From positions 96,671-160,670 of the forward strand of contig JBKECS010000016.1 in assembly GCA_047974805.1 (NCBI GenBank): a DNA stretch of 64,000 nucleotides, in the 5' to 3' direction. The translations under genes were made by a program, and so were the position numbers. The notes beneath the pieces were generated by a model. The model was not told the DNA's origin. It made no database searches and saw only the letters and a program-made list of their open reading frames with translations. Shown here piece after piece: positions 15,847 through 24,280 of the stretch. The first letter of the stretch is position 1, and every line of letters begins with the position of its first letter. The stretch is from JAJXUB01 sp047974805. GTDB taxonomy: Bacteria > Actinomycetota > Actinomycetes > Actinomycetales > Dermatophilaceae.

Positions 15847-16372
15847 CCTGACTGTCGTCCCGCGAGGGCGTGCCGCCGGGCGGGACGACGGGCACCTCGT
15901 CGACGATGTCGACCCCGGCGAACACGAAGCGTCGATAGGCCCAGAACCGGAAGATCGTGCCTAGGCCGATACCGACCAGCTTGGCGATGTTGGCTGCGAC
16001 CACGTTGCCCTCAAGGCCGAGCACCTTGTTGCTGAACGCCACGCAGAGCGCGCCGATGACCAGCGCGACAGCATTGGTCAGCCCGAACAGGGCCGCCTCG
16101 TGGTGCACCGGCCGGTTACGCCGGTGGCGGAAGGTCCACAACCGATTCCCTGTCCAGGCGACAACCGAGGACACGGTGGTCGAGACGATGGTTGCCGCGA
16201 CCGCGCTCGAGAGTGGCCCGACGCTGCGTTCGTCGCGCCACACGGTGTGCAGGCACAGGTTGAACACACCCATGTCGACGGCAAATGCGAGCGCGCCGAC
16301 CACACCAAACTTCAGCAGTTCCCGGTAGAGGCGACCCACGCTCGTGCGAAGGCGGTCGAGCAGTGCGGGCAC
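15824..16372 (-). CDS. GtrA-like membrane protein
   Basis: This 182-residue protein has four predicted transmembrane helices: KFGVVGALAFAVDMGVF, a second near residue 60, ALFGLTNAVALVIGALCVAF, and a last one ending GTIFRFWAYRRFVF. The closing FRFWAYRRFVF pattern is characteristic of GtrA/DPMS-associated proteins, which flip or handle polyprenol-linked sugars for surface glycan modification. The start is GTG 16372, with TACCAT 6 nt upstream. In M. tuberculosis a GtrA gene (Rv3277, from memory) also neighbours purK. The cytoplasmic tail of about 25 residues is Pro/Ser rich and not conserved. Confidence 0.85.
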   Translation of the reverse strand: MPALLDRLRTSVGRLYRELLKFGVVGALAFAVDMGVFNLCLHTVWRDERSVGPLSSAVAATIVSTTVSSVVAWTGNRLWTFRHRRNRPVHHEAALFGLTNAVALVIGALCVAFSNKVLGLEGNVVAANIAKLVGIGLGTIFRFWAYRRFVFAGVDIVDEVPVVPPGGTPSRDDSQVSALPPR

Positions 16373-16438
16373 CCGACCATGGTATGCCGGTGACGGTGTG
16401 GCCCACGTCGCCGGGCGGCCCCATTAGGCTTGACCGAC
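16373..16438. promoter_or_regulatory. Divergent leaderless promoters, gtrA/purK
   Basis: For gtrA, TACCAT (16384-16379) lies 6 nt before GTG 16372. For purK, TAGGCT (16425-16430) lies 8 nt before GTG 16439. The intervening 66 bp shows no clear -35 on either strand. Confidence 0.5.
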
Positions 16439-17650
16439 GTGATCGCCATCTCGCCCAGCTCAGCCCCGGAACCGCTGCGCGCGCCCGGGGGGTTTCCCGT
16501 CGTTGGGATCATCGGTGGCGGCCAACTGGCACGGATGTGTGCCGCACCGGCTGCGGAACTCGCGATCACCTTGACGGTCCTGGCGGAATCGACCGATGCC
16601 GCTGCGGCCCAGGTGGTTCGCAGCGCCCCGGTCGGTGCGCACACCGACCTGGATGCCGTCCGGGTCTTCGCCCGTAGCTGTGACGTGGTTACCTTTGACC
16701 ACGAACACGTCCCCGCCGATGTCCTCGCCGCCCTGGCTGCCGACGGGGTGGCACTGCACCCCAGCCCGGCCGCACTGACGTATGCCCAGGACAAGCTCGC
16801 CATGCGTCACCGGCTGGGTGAACTGGGCATCCCCTGCCCGCGCTGGGCGCCAGTGCATTCGGCAACCGACGTGGCGGAGTTCGCCCGTGCCATCGCCGGA
16901 CCGGTCGTCGTGAAGACTCCACGGGGCGGATACGACGGCAAGGGTGTCCGCTTCGTGACGGACGCGGCGGCGGCCGCGGCAACCGCGGATTGGTTCGAAC
17001 GTGCTGCCGGGTCGCCGCTGCTCGTCGAGGAAGCGGTCGGGTTCACCCGAGAACTTGCCGTCCTCTTGGCGCGCTCGCCCTCTGGCCAAGCCGCGGCGTG
17101 GCCCGTGGTGGAGACAGTCCAGACCGACGGTATCTGCACCCAGGTGCTCGCCCCCGCACCGGCTCTGCCCACCGATCTCGTCGCGAACGCCACCTCGGCC
17201 GCCCTGCGGATTGCCGGGGAGCTGGATGTCACCGGAGTGTTGGCGGTCGAGATGTTCCAGGTGAACCACCCGGACCACCCTGAAGGCTTCGTCGTCAACG
17301 AGCTGGCGATGCGACCGCACAACAGCGGCCACTGGTCCATGGACGGTGCCGTGACCGGTCAGTTCGAGCAGCACCTGCGAGCCGTCCTGGACCTGCCGCT
17401 CGGCTCGCCGAGGCCCACGGCGGACTGGACCGTCATGACCAATGTGCTCGGCGGGGACTACGCCGAGTTGTACCCGGCCTACCGGCATGTCATGGCCCGC
17501 GATCCCGATGCGAAACTGCATCTTTATGGCAAGGGCGTTAGGCCCGGCCGCAAGATCGGGCACGTGAACCTGTCCGGTGACAACCTCGCGGACCTGCGCG
17601 AGCGCGCCCAGCACGCCGCCGACTACCTCCAAGGAGTGGTGACCGAATGA
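16439..17650 (+). CDS. purK: 5-(carboxyamino)imidazole ribonucleotide synthase
   Basis: This 403-residue ATP-grasp enzyme carboxylates AIR to N5-CAIR with ATP and bicarbonate in purine synthesis. It starts with VGIIGGGQLARMC. It contains the ATP-grasp loop KTPRGGYDGKGV (about residues 158-170), a VEEAVGF segment, and EMFQVN...FVVNELAMRPHNSGHWSMD, which supplies metal and substrate contacts. A TTG at 16430 is in frame, but GTG 16439 fits the leaderless -10 at 16425. The stop overlaps the purE start by 4 nt (ATGA), so K and E form one operon. Confidence 0.93.
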   Translation: MIAISPSSAPEPLRAPGGFPVVGIIGGGQLARMCAAPAAELAITLTVLAESTDAAAAQVVRSAPVGAHTDLDAVRVFARSCDVVTFDHEHVPADVLAALAADGVALHPSPAALTYAQDKLAMRHRLGELGIPCPRWAPVHSATDVAEFARAIAGPVVVKTPRGGYDGKGVRFVTDAAAAAATADWFERAAGSPLLVEEAVGFTRELAVLLARSPSGQAAAWPVVETVQTDGICTQVLAPAPALPTDLVANATSAALRIAGELDVTGVLAVEMFQVNHPDHPEGFVVNELAMRPHNSGHWSMDGAVTGQFEQHLRAVLDLPLGSPRPTADWTVMTNVLGGDYAELYPAYRHVMARDPDAKLHLYGKGVRPGRKIGHVNLSGDNLADLRERAQHAADYLQGVVTE

Positions 17651-18186
17651 CCCAAGCAGCGGCCCCCGCCCGCCCCGCTGGTGACCCGCTCGTCGGTGTG
17701 GTCATGGGCAGCGACAGCGATTGGAACGTCATGGCTGCGGCATCGAGCGCGCTCACCGAGTTCGGCATACCGCACGAGGTGGACGTCGTCTCGGCGCACC
17801 GGATGCCGGCGGACATGATCGCCTACGGTCAACAGGCTGCGGGGCGCGGGCTCAGAGTGATCATCGCCGGAGCCGGCGGTGCTGCGCATCTGCCAGGCAT
17901 GCTGGCCGCGGTGACGCCGTTGCCGGTCATCGGTGTGCCGGTCCCGCTAGCCCACCTGGACGGTATGGACTCCCTCCTGTCGATCGTGCAGATGCCTGCG
18001 GGAGTTCCGGTGGCCACTGTCTCGGTCGGCGGAGCTCGCAATGCCGGACTGCTCGCCGCGCGGATCCTCGCCAGCGGCGAGGGCGCGCAGGGGGAACGGC
18101 TCCGGGAGGCCATGCTTGAGTTTCAAGCCGGTCTGCGCGACACCGCGCTTGCCAAGGGCCGCGCTCTGCGGGAACCGCTGGGCTGA
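17647..18186 (+). CDS. purE: N5-carboxyaminoimidazole ribonucleotide mutase
   Basis: This 179-residue class I PurE converts N5-CAIR to CAIR, the step after PurK. Landmarks are VVMGSDSDW near residue 20, VVSAHRMP with the catalytic His, and IIAGAGGAAHLPGM. The length is slightly above the usual 160-170 because of a charged C-terminal helix. It is coupled to purK by an ATGA overlap and followed by a strong hairpin at 18188-18215. Confidence 0.93.
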   Translation: MTQAAAPARPAGDPLVGVVMGSDSDWNVMAAASSALTEFGIPHEVDVVSAHRMPADMIAYGQQAAGRGLRVIIAGAGGAAHLPGMLAAVTPLPVIGVPVPLAHLDGMDSLLSIVQMPAGVPVATVSVGGARNAGLLAARILASGEGAQGERLREAMLEFQAGLRDTALAKGRALREPLG

Positions 18187-18187
18187 G

Positions 18188-18215
18188 GGCGGGCCAGGGG
18201 TGGCGCGGGCCCGCC
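18188..18215. terminator. Bidirectional terminator between purE and the CoA-binding protein gene
   Basis: GGCGGGCC (18188-18195) and GGCCCGCC (18208-18215) form an 8-bp GC stem with a 12-nt loop directly after the purE stop and before the convergent stop at 18237. There is no T-run. Confidence 0.55.
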
Positions 18216-18236
18216 GCGGGCGCCGGAGTGAGGTCT

Positions 18237-18674
18237 TCAGCGGCGGCGGTCCTCAATCTTCGGGCAGGTGTTCATCACGACGTCTAGCCCGGCCGCCTGG
18301 GCGCGGGCGGCGGCGGCCTCGTCGATGACGCCCAGCTGGAGCCACAACGCCGTGATACCCAGCCGCCGATGTTCTTCGATCGCCTCGTCGACGACAGTGC
18401 CGACCAGGTGGGAGTTGACGAAGCAGTCCACGACCGTCACCGGCCCGGACGGGATGTCCGCCAACCGGGCATAGCCGGGGGCGCTCAGCACCGGCTGCGC
18501 CGAGGGATGGATGGCGATGAGTTCCTTGCCGGCGACCTCATGCAGCCAGGATGCGACCGAATAGGCGGCCCGATGGCGGTTGCCGGACAGCCCCACGACC
18601 GCCCAGGTGCCGGGCTCGTCCAGGAGCCTGTTCACCACCGCAGGGTCGTTGCTGTGGATGGGCCGATCAGTCAT
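18237..18674 (-). CDS. CoA-binding domain protein (YccU-like)
   Basis: This 145-residue single Rossmann domain matches the CoA_binding_2 family: WAVVGLSGNRHRAAYSVASWL binds nucleotide, followed by IAIHPSA, VDCFVN and ALWLQLGVIDEAAAARA. The family's physiological role is poorly known. The Met at 18674 gives the expected N terminus, and it overlaps the ugd stop by 8 nt, so it is probably co-transcribed with ugd. Confidence 0.8.
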   Translation of the reverse strand: MTDRPIHSNDPAVVNRLLDEPGTWAVVGLSGNRHRAAYSVASWLHEVAGKELIAIHPSAQPVLSAPGYARLADIPSGPVTVVDCFVNSHLVGTVVDEAIEEHRRLGITALWLQLGVIDEAAAARAQAAGLDVVMNTCPKIEDRRR

Positions 18675-19842
18675 TGCCGAACAGATCCCTCGTGTATACC
18701 TTGGCTGCGACATCGGCCAGCTCTGAGGTCATGCGGTTGGCGACGATGAGGTCGCTGCGTGCCTTGAGCTCCTCCAACGGGACGACCGGGGAACCGAAGA
18801 AGTCGGCGGCGCCGAGTTCCGGCTCGTAGACGATGACGTCGATGCCCTTGGCCTTGATTCGCTTCATGATCCCCTGCACGCTGCTGGCTCGGAAATTGTC
18901 CGATCCGGCCTTCATGATGAGCCGGTGGATGCCCACGACGTGGGGCCGTTGGGCGACGATGTCGGCGGCGACGACATCCTTGCGGGTCGTGTTGGCCTCG
19001 ACGATCGCCCTGATCAGCGTTTGCGGAACATCCCGATAGTTCGCCAGGAGCTGTTTGGTGTCCTTGGGCAGGCAGTACCCGCCGTAGCCAAAGCTCGGAT
19101 TGTTGTAGTGCGAACCAATCCGTGGGTCCAGGCCGACACCGTCGATGATCTCTCGGGTGCTCAGATCGTGAGCCAAGGCGAAGGAATCCAACTCGTTGAA
19201 GTATGCGACCCGCATAGCGAGATAGGTGTTGGCGAACAACTTGATCGCCTCCGCCTCGGTGGCCCCGGTCATCAACACCGGCGGATCGGGGTCAACCGCC
19301 GCGTCAGCCAGCATCCCGGCGAAGCGCCTCGCCCGGGGCCCGGTGTCGCCGACGACGATCCGGCTCGGATGAAGATTGTCATGCAGCGCTCGCCCTTCGC
19401 GGAGGAACTCCGGGGAGAAGACGATGGCGTCGGTATGGAAACGTTGGCGCAGGTGCTGCACGAAACCCACCGGGATGGTGGACTTGATGACGATGAGGGG
19501 ATCGGGCGCGAACTGGCGCACATCGGCGATCACCCCTTCAACGCTGGAGGTGTCGAAGGAGTTGGTCTGCTCGTCATAGTCCGTCGGGGTGGCCACGATG
19601 ACGAACTCGGCGCCGGCATACGCCGTCGCCTTGTCGGTCGTGAAGCTCAGGTCGAGGTCGTTGCCATGGAGTTGCTCGGCGATATCGGGATCGTCCAACG
19701 GCACCTGCCCTGCGGACAGCCGCTTGATCCGGGCAGCGTCGATGTCAAAGGCGATGACGTGGTGATACCGAGCCAACAGGACGGCCAGGGACAGTCCAAC
19801 GTACGACGTGCCGACGACGGCAATCCGCGCAGGGGAAGTCAC
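18667..19842 (-). CDS. ugd: UDP-glucose 6-dehydrogenase
   Basis: This 391-residue enzyme oxidises UDP-glucose twice to UDP-glucuronate with NAD. It has an N-terminal VVGTSYVGLSLA Rossmann motif, VIVATPTDYD, VIKSTIPVGF, SPEFLREGRA and the catalytic Cys in YGGYCLPKDTK (about residue 254). The GTSY form of the glycine loop and the size match the short Gram-negative-type Ugd enzymes of capsule clusters. GTG 19842 is the start, with TAGCGT 6 nt upstream. A second sugar-nucleotide dehydrogenase at 35190 belongs to the N-acetylated branch, so the window has two distinct uronate routes. Confidence 0.9.
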   Translation of the reverse strand: MTSPARIAVVGTSYVGLSLAVLLARYHHVIAFDIDAARIKRLSAGQVPLDDPDIAEQLHGNDLDLSFTTDKATAYAGAEFVIVATPTDYDEQTNSFDTSSVEGVIADVRQFAPDPLIVIKSTIPVGFVQHLRQRFHTDAIVFSPEFLREGRALHDNLHPSRIVVGDTGPRARRFAGMLADAAVDPDPPVLMTGATEAEAIKLFANTYLAMRVAYFNELDSFALAHDLSTREIIDGVGLDPRIGSHYNNPSFGYGGYCLPKDTKQLLANYRDVPQTLIRAIVEANTTRKDVVAADIVAQRPHVVGIHRLIMKAGSDNFRASSVQGIMKRIKAKGIDVIVYEPELGAADFFGSPVVPLEELKARSDLIVANRMTSELADVAAKVYTRDLFGND

Positions 19843-19883
19843 CTGCTCACGCTACCTGGCCGATGCGCATTAGGTTGGCGGGT
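19843..19883. promoter_or_regulatory. Divergent leaderless promoters, ugd/F420-type oxidoreductase
   Basis: TAGCGT (19854-19849) lies 6 nt before the ugd GTG. TAGGTT (19871-19876) lies 7 nt before ATG 19884. The start codons are 41 bp apart. Confidence 0.55.
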
Positions 19884-20945
19884 ATGAAGTTCGGACTGTT
19901 CATTCCGCAGGGCTGGCGCATCGACCTCGCCGGCATAGATCCGATCGCCCATTGGGGGGTCATGGCCGGCCTGGCCCGCCGCGCCGACGCGAACGAGGAC
20001 TGGGAGTCGGTTTGGGTCTTCGATCACTTCCACACCACGCCGCGCCCGACGACCGAGGCCACTCACGAGGCATGGTCGCTCATGGCGGCCTTCGCCGGGG
20101 TCACCGGCCGGGTTCGTCTCGGGCAGATGTGCACCGCGATGGGCTACCGCAACCCCGCCTACCTGGCCAAAGTGGCCACGACGGTGGACGTCATCTCCGA
20201 GGGGCGGCTGGAGATGGGCATCGGCGCAGGCTGGTACGAGCACGAGTGGCGGGCCTACGGCTACGGATTTCCTCGGGATGGTGAGCGTTTGGAGCAGCTC
20301 AACGAAGGCGTGCAAATCTTCCGGCAAATGTGGACCGAGGGCATCTCGACCTTCGCCGGCAAGCACTACCAGACCGACGGCGCTATCTGCGCCCCCCGCC
20401 CGTTGCAGGGCACCGCGATCCCGGGCTCACCAGCCAACGGCATACCGCTGTGGATCGCCGGGGGCGGCGAGAGGAAGACCCTGCGGATCGCTGCCCAGTA
20501 TGCGGACTACACCAACTTCGTCGGCACCCCAGAAGGGTTCGCGCACAAGAGCGAGGTCCTCGCCGGACACTGCGCGGACCTCGGACGGGACTTCGACCAC
20601 ATCGTGCGCTCGTCCACCTACGACGTGGTCATCGGGCGGGATGACGCTGAAGTCGCCCAACGGTTGGCCTGGCTGCGCGACCACTTCATCAGGTACGGGA
20701 TTCCCGAGGACGTCGCGGACCGCAGGGTGGAGAACATGAAGGGCACCTCGGCGGTGGGCACCCCGGAACGCATCGTGGAGAACCTGCGCGCCCTGCAGGA
20801 ACTCGGCATGACGTATGCGATCACCTGCTTCCCCGAGGCCGCCTATGACACCACCGGGCTGCAGTTGTTCGAGCGTGAGGTCATGCCGCACCTGATCGAG
20901 CACGACGACCGGCACGGACGGTTGTGGCATTTGCTCAACGAGTGA
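19884..20945 (+). CDS. LLM-class F420-dependent oxidoreductase
   Basis: This 353-residue TIM-barrel protein belongs to the luciferase-like monooxygenase superfamily. It begins KFGLFIPQGW and carries SVWVFDHFHTTP, the cofactor-side GIGAGWYEHEWRAYGYGFP and IPLWIAGGGERKTLRIAA, typical of actinobacterial members that use coenzyme F420 rather than FMN. The substrate is unknown. Two F420 biosynthesis genes are in the same window (49313-51383), so the cofactor should be available. A hairpin terminator follows at 20953-20978. Confidence 0.8.
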   Translation: MKFGLFIPQGWRIDLAGIDPIAHWGVMAGLARRADANEDWESVWVFDHFHTTPRPTTEATHEAWSLMAAFAGVTGRVRLGQMCTAMGYRNPAYLAKVATTVDVISEGRLEMGIGAGWYEHEWRAYGYGFPRDGERLEQLNEGVQIFRQMWTEGISTFAGKHYQTDGAICAPRPLQGTAIPGSPANGIPLWIAGGGERKTLRIAAQYADYTNFVGTPEGFAHKSEVLAGHCADLGRDFDHIVRSSTYDVVIGRDDAEVAQRLAWLRDHFIRYGIPEDVADRRVENMKGTSAVGTPERIVENLRALQELGMTYAITCFPEAAYDTTGLQLFEREVMPHLIEHDDRHGRLWHLLNE

Positions 20946-20952
20946 GCAAGAA

Positions 20953-20978
20953 GGCCCAGCGGGCGAACCGCTGGGGCC
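20953..20978 (+). terminator. Hairpin after the LLM oxidoreductase
   Basis: GGCCCAGCGG (20953-20962) pairs with CCGCTGGGGCC (20968-20978) around a 5-nt loop, with one bulged G. It starts 8 bp after the stop codon. No T-run follows. Confidence 0.55.
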
Positions 20979-21070
20979 CGGTGGCAGGTGAGTGTCGGGC
21001 ATGAACGTTGCGTCCGAAAGGTAGATGGACATCACGCCGTGGCCCTCTCGCGGCCGGAGCGCTCCCTCGA

Positions 21071-21083
21071 TACGGTGATTGAC
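21071..21083 (+). promoter_or_regulatory. Leaderless -10 for the second acyl-CoA dehydrogenase
   Basis: TACGGT (21071-21076) is followed by 7 nt and GTG 21084. The open frame extends further upstream to 20988, but this spacing supports the GTG start. Confidence 0.55.
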
Positions 21084-22265
21084 GTGAACGGAAACCCCGG
21101 CGACCCTGCCTTCGACACCTATCGCCTCTCGCAGGACCACGAAGCAATCCGCGAGGCCATCCGCGACATCGCGACGAACAAGATCGCGCCGTATGCCGCG
21201 GAGGTCGACGCCGCTGCCCGGTACCCCCAGGAGGCCCACGACGCCCTTGTGGCCAGCGACTTCTTCGCACCCCACATCCCGGAGGCATACGGCGGTGTCG
21301 GCGCGGACGCCCTGGCGACATGCATCGTCATCGAAGAGGTTGCCCGGGCCGATGCCAGCGCCAGCCTCATCCCCGCGGTCAACAAGCTCGGCACCATGCC
21401 GCTCCTGCTCGCCGCGTCCGAGGACGTCAAACAGCGCTACCTGCCGCCGGTCGCCCGCGGCGAATCCGCCTTCTCCTACGGCCTGTCCGAGCGCGAGGCC
21501 GGATCGGATACCGCGTCGATGACCTGCCGGGCCAAGCCGGACGGCGACGGCTGGATCCTCAACGGACAGAAGTCCTGGATCACCAATGCCGGGGTCAGTG
21601 ACTACTACACCGTCTTGGCGGTCAGCGACCCCGAAGGCCCCCGCGGTAACAACGTCACTGCCTTCGTCGTGGAGAAATCCGACCCCGGATTCACCGTCGG
21701 CGAGAAGGAACACAAGATGGGTATCAAGGGCAGCCCCACCAGGGAACTGCACTTCGACAACTGCGCCATCCCCGGGGACCGGGTGGTCGGGGAGGTCGGT
21801 GCAGGACTGAAGCTTGCCCTGGCCACCTTGGACCACACCCGAGTGACGATCGGGGCTCAGGCCGTCGGGATCGCCCAAGGGGCGTTGGACTCGGCGCTGG
21901 CCTACGTGGCCGAACGCCAGCAGTTCGGCAAGCACATCGCCGAATTCCAGGGGATCCAGTTCATGTTGGCCGACATGGCCATGGAGCTCGAAGCCGCCCG
22001 CCAACTCGTCTACGTCGCGGCCGCCAAATCCGAGCGAGGCGAAGCGGACCTGCCGTTCTTTGGTGCCGCGGCCAAGTGTTTCGCCTCCGACGTCGCCATG
22101 AAGGTGACCACGGACGCGGTACAGCTGTTCGGCGGCTCCGGCTACGTCACGGATTTCCCGGTCGAGCGGATGATGCGCGACGCGAAGATCACCCAGATCT
22201 ACGAAGGCACCAACCAGGTCCAGCGGATTGTCATGGCCCGCCAGCTGCTCAATCGGGTGCGCTAG
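21084..22265 (+). CDS. Acyl-CoA dehydrogenase (FadE25-like)
   Basis: This 393-residue FAD enzyme of beta-oxidation shows SYGLSEREAGSDTASM near residue 130, KSWITNAG, the RQQFGKHIAEFQ arginine block and C-terminal IYEGTNQVQR, with Glu374 as the catalytic base. Its position after purK-purE matches fadE25 (Rv3274c) in M. tuberculosis as I remember it, so it is probably the orthologue. It is a different paralogue from the one at 1393-2577 and carries no LiuR-type operator. Confidence 0.87.
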   Translation: MNGNPGDPAFDTYRLSQDHEAIREAIRDIATNKIAPYAAEVDAAARYPQEAHDALVASDFFAPHIPEAYGGVGADALATCIVIEEVARADASASLIPAVNKLGTMPLLLAASEDVKQRYLPPVARGESAFSYGLSEREAGSDTASMTCRAKPDGDGWILNGQKSWITNAGVSDYYTVLAVSDPEGPRGNNVTAFVVEKSDPGFTVGEKEHKMGIKGSPTRELHFDNCAIPGDRVVGEVGAGLKLALATLDHTRVTIGAQAVGIAQGALDSALAYVAERQQFGKHIAEFQGIQFMLADMAMELEAARQLVYVAAAKSERGEADLPFFGAAAKCFASDVAMKVTTDAVQLFGGSGYVTDFPVERMMRDAKITQIYEGTNQVQRIVMARQLLNRVR

Positions 22266-22289
22266 CCGGTCGCCATAGCTCGGGCTCGG

Positions 22290-23660
22290 CTAGCCGGTGA
22301 TGCCACTCGGTTTCCCGTCGGTCCCGGCCGGTGGCGACTCGATCGGCGTGCCGTCGCGCAGCATGGTGAACAACGACGTGGCCGCTGCGGTGTCCCATTT
22401 GACCGCGCTCCCCGCCTGAGTTTGGTAATCCAGGCTGGCCAACGGCACGGTGTAGCTGAGCGTTGATCCCGAGGACGCGCCGCGCATCACGTTCATGATC
22501 CGGTAGGCGTCGAACACCGAGGTGTCCTCGCCGACTCGCAGCCCGGCGACCGCCGCATGCGTGGTATCCCACCAGGTCCATGGCACGAGCACGGTTGACG
22601 GAGTGACGATCTTCTTCATGATCGCCGCCAGGAACTGCCGCTGTCGCTGCGCCCGGCCGATGTCGCCACGCGGGTCGGAGTATCGCGCCCGGACATAGCC
22701 CAAAGCGTTCTTGCCGTCCAAGGTTTGACAACCCTTCTTGAGGTTGATGTGTGCCTTGGGGTCGTTCATGTCGAAGGGGACGCAGATGTCCACCCCACCC
22801 ATGCTGTCGACCAGCTGGGCGAAGCCGCCGAAGCCGATCTCGAGGTAGCCGTCGATTCGCAGATCGGTCACCTGCTCCACCGTGTTCACCAGCAGCTGCG
22901 GGCCGCCGATGCTGTAGGCCGCGTTGATCTTGTTCGAGCCGTGTCCGGGGATCGGGACGTAGCTGTCCCTGGGGATGGAGATCATCGAACTTTTGCCCCC
23001 GTTGCCGGGGACGTGCACGAGGATGATCGAGTCGGTCCGACTGCCGGGGTCGCTGCCGGTGCCCAGCTCCCGCTTCTCGGCGGCGCTCAGCCCCTCGCGG
23101 CTGTCTGATCCAACCATGAGGTAGTTGTGCCCGTCACCGGCGCTCGGACGTTCGCCGGTAGGCGCGGACGCGACCCTGGTGACCCCGCGCCAGGCGTTGA
23201 TCGGTGCGTAGATTTCAAAGGCCAGGTATGCCACGAGTAGCAGCGCGACGAGTCGCAATAGGCGACGGGGACGGCTGTGGTGGCGTGCGCGCGGCGCGGC
23301 GACGGTGCCGGGCCTGCGCTGGCCCGGAGGGGTGGGGCGAGACGGCGGGGCGCTAGGCGGTGCCTGCGCTGGCCCGGCCACTGGGCGGTGCACGCCCTGC
23401 CCGGCGGGGACACGCTGTTGTGGGGGGCGGCTAGACCGCCCAGCAGGGCGGGCGTCCGATCCGGGTTGCGGCCGCACCGACCGGGCCGGTTGGGGTCTGG
23501 CCGGTGGCCGGGACGATCGGCCGGTTGTCGATCCCTCCCGGGTGTCGACGACGTAGGCGTCCTCCCATTCGGGCTGGTCTTGGCTGCCGGCATACGCATC
23601 GGGCTTGGTCGAGGAGGGGCGTCGTCGTTGGGGGAGTGGGCGAGCGTCATCGTCTGCCAT
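22290..23660 (-). CDS. LytR-CpsA-Psr (LCP) family wall-polymer ligase
   Basis: This 456-residue membrane-anchored protein has a cytoplasmic N terminus of about 145 residues, very rich in Pro, Arg, Ser and Gln. One transmembrane helix (LLRLVALLLVAYLAFEIYA) precedes an extracytoplasmic LCP domain with DSREG, RTDSIILVHV, ISIPRDSYV, NKINAAYSIGG and the YVRARYSDPRGDIGRAQRQ block, whose Arg/Asp residues bind the polyprenyl pyrophosphate. LCP enzymes transfer polyprenol-linked glycans to peptidoglycan. It begins 2 bp after rmlC, placing the ligase in one operon with rhamnose synthesis. M. tuberculosis has an LCP gene (Rv3267) near rmlD in a similar place. Confidence 0.88.
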   Translation of the reverse strand: MADDDARPLPQRRRPSSTKPDAYAGSQDQPEWEDAYVVDTREGSTTGRSSRPPARPQPARSVRPQPGSDARPAGRSSRPPQQRVPAGQGVHRPVAGPAQAPPSAPPSRPTPPGQRRPGTVAAPRARHHSRPRRLLRLVALLLVAYLAFEIYAPINAWRGVTRVASAPTGERPSAGDGHNYLMVGSDSREGLSAAEKRELGTGSDPGSRTDSIILVHVPGNGGKSSMISIPRDSYVPIPGHGSNKINAAYSIGGPQLLVNTVEQVTDLRIDGYLEIGFGGFAQLVDSMGGVDICVPFDMNDPKAHINLKKGCQTLDGKNALGYVRARYSDPRGDIGRAQRQRQFLAAIMKKIVTPSTVLVPWTWWDTTHAAVAGLRVGEDTSVFDAYRIMNVMRGASSGSTLSYTVPLASLDYQTQAGSAVKWDTAAATSLFTMLRDGTPIESPPAGTDGKPSGITG

Positions 23661-23662
23661 GA

Positions 23663-24280
23663 TCAGCCGTGGCCGCTCCGTTCGTCGCGCAGGGAGCTTC
23701 GGAAGGCGACGCAGTCGCGATATGTCGGCAGCAGCCCGGATTCTTCGGCCTGCGTCAAGGTCGGCGCCGACGCGTCCTTGGCGGACAGGGTGGGGGTGAG
23801 GTCCGCGGGAAGGCCCAGCGCAATCTGTGGGTCCAAGGGGTGGATCCCGTGCTCCCGGCTGGGGTTGTAGCTGGTCGAGCACAGGTACACGGCGGTGGCA
23901 TCGTCGGTCAGTGCGCACAGGGCATGCCCGAGGCCTTCAGAGAGGTACACCGCGCGACGGTCTGCGGTGTCCAGCCGCACTGACTGCCATTGGCCGAACG
24001 TCGGTGAGCCGAGCCGGATGTCGACGATGTAGTCGATGAGGACGCCGGCGGCGGCGGTGACGTATTTGGCCTGGGACGGGGGAACGTCGGCGTAATGGAT
24101 GCCGCGCACGGTGCCGGCGGAGGAGACTGAGATGTTGCTTTGCACAGTATGAAACTCGGCGCCGGTGTGCTCAGCGAGCAGGTCCGCGCGGAAGGACTCC
24201 AAGAAGGTGCCCCGGTCATCGCCGAACTGGCGCGGAGTAACCACCCACGCGCCCTCGATGTCCAGTGGCTGGATATCCAT
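23663..24280 (-). CDS. rmlC: dTDP-4-dehydrorhamnose 3,5-epimerase
   Basis: This 205-residue cupin carries out the third step of dTDP-L-rhamnose synthesis. It has FGDDRGTFLESF near residue 19, the catalytic His in VRGIHYAD (about residue 62), DIRLGSPTFGQW and GLGHALCALTDDA. The family usually reads RGLHYQ, so IHYAD is a mild variant. Its start abuts the rmlA stop with no gap, and the LCP gene follows, giving the operon rmlA-rmlC-lcp. Confidence 0.9.
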   Translation of the reverse strand: MDIQPLDIEGAWVVTPRQFGDDRGTFLESFRADLLAEHTGAEFHTVQSNISVSSAGTVRGIHYADVPPSQAKYVTAAAGVLIDYIVDIRLGSPTFGQWQSVRLDTADRRAVYLSEGLGHALCALTDDATAVYLCSTSYNPSREHGIHPLDPQIALGLPADLTPTLSAKDASAPTLTQAEESGLLPTYRDCVAFRSSLRDERSGHG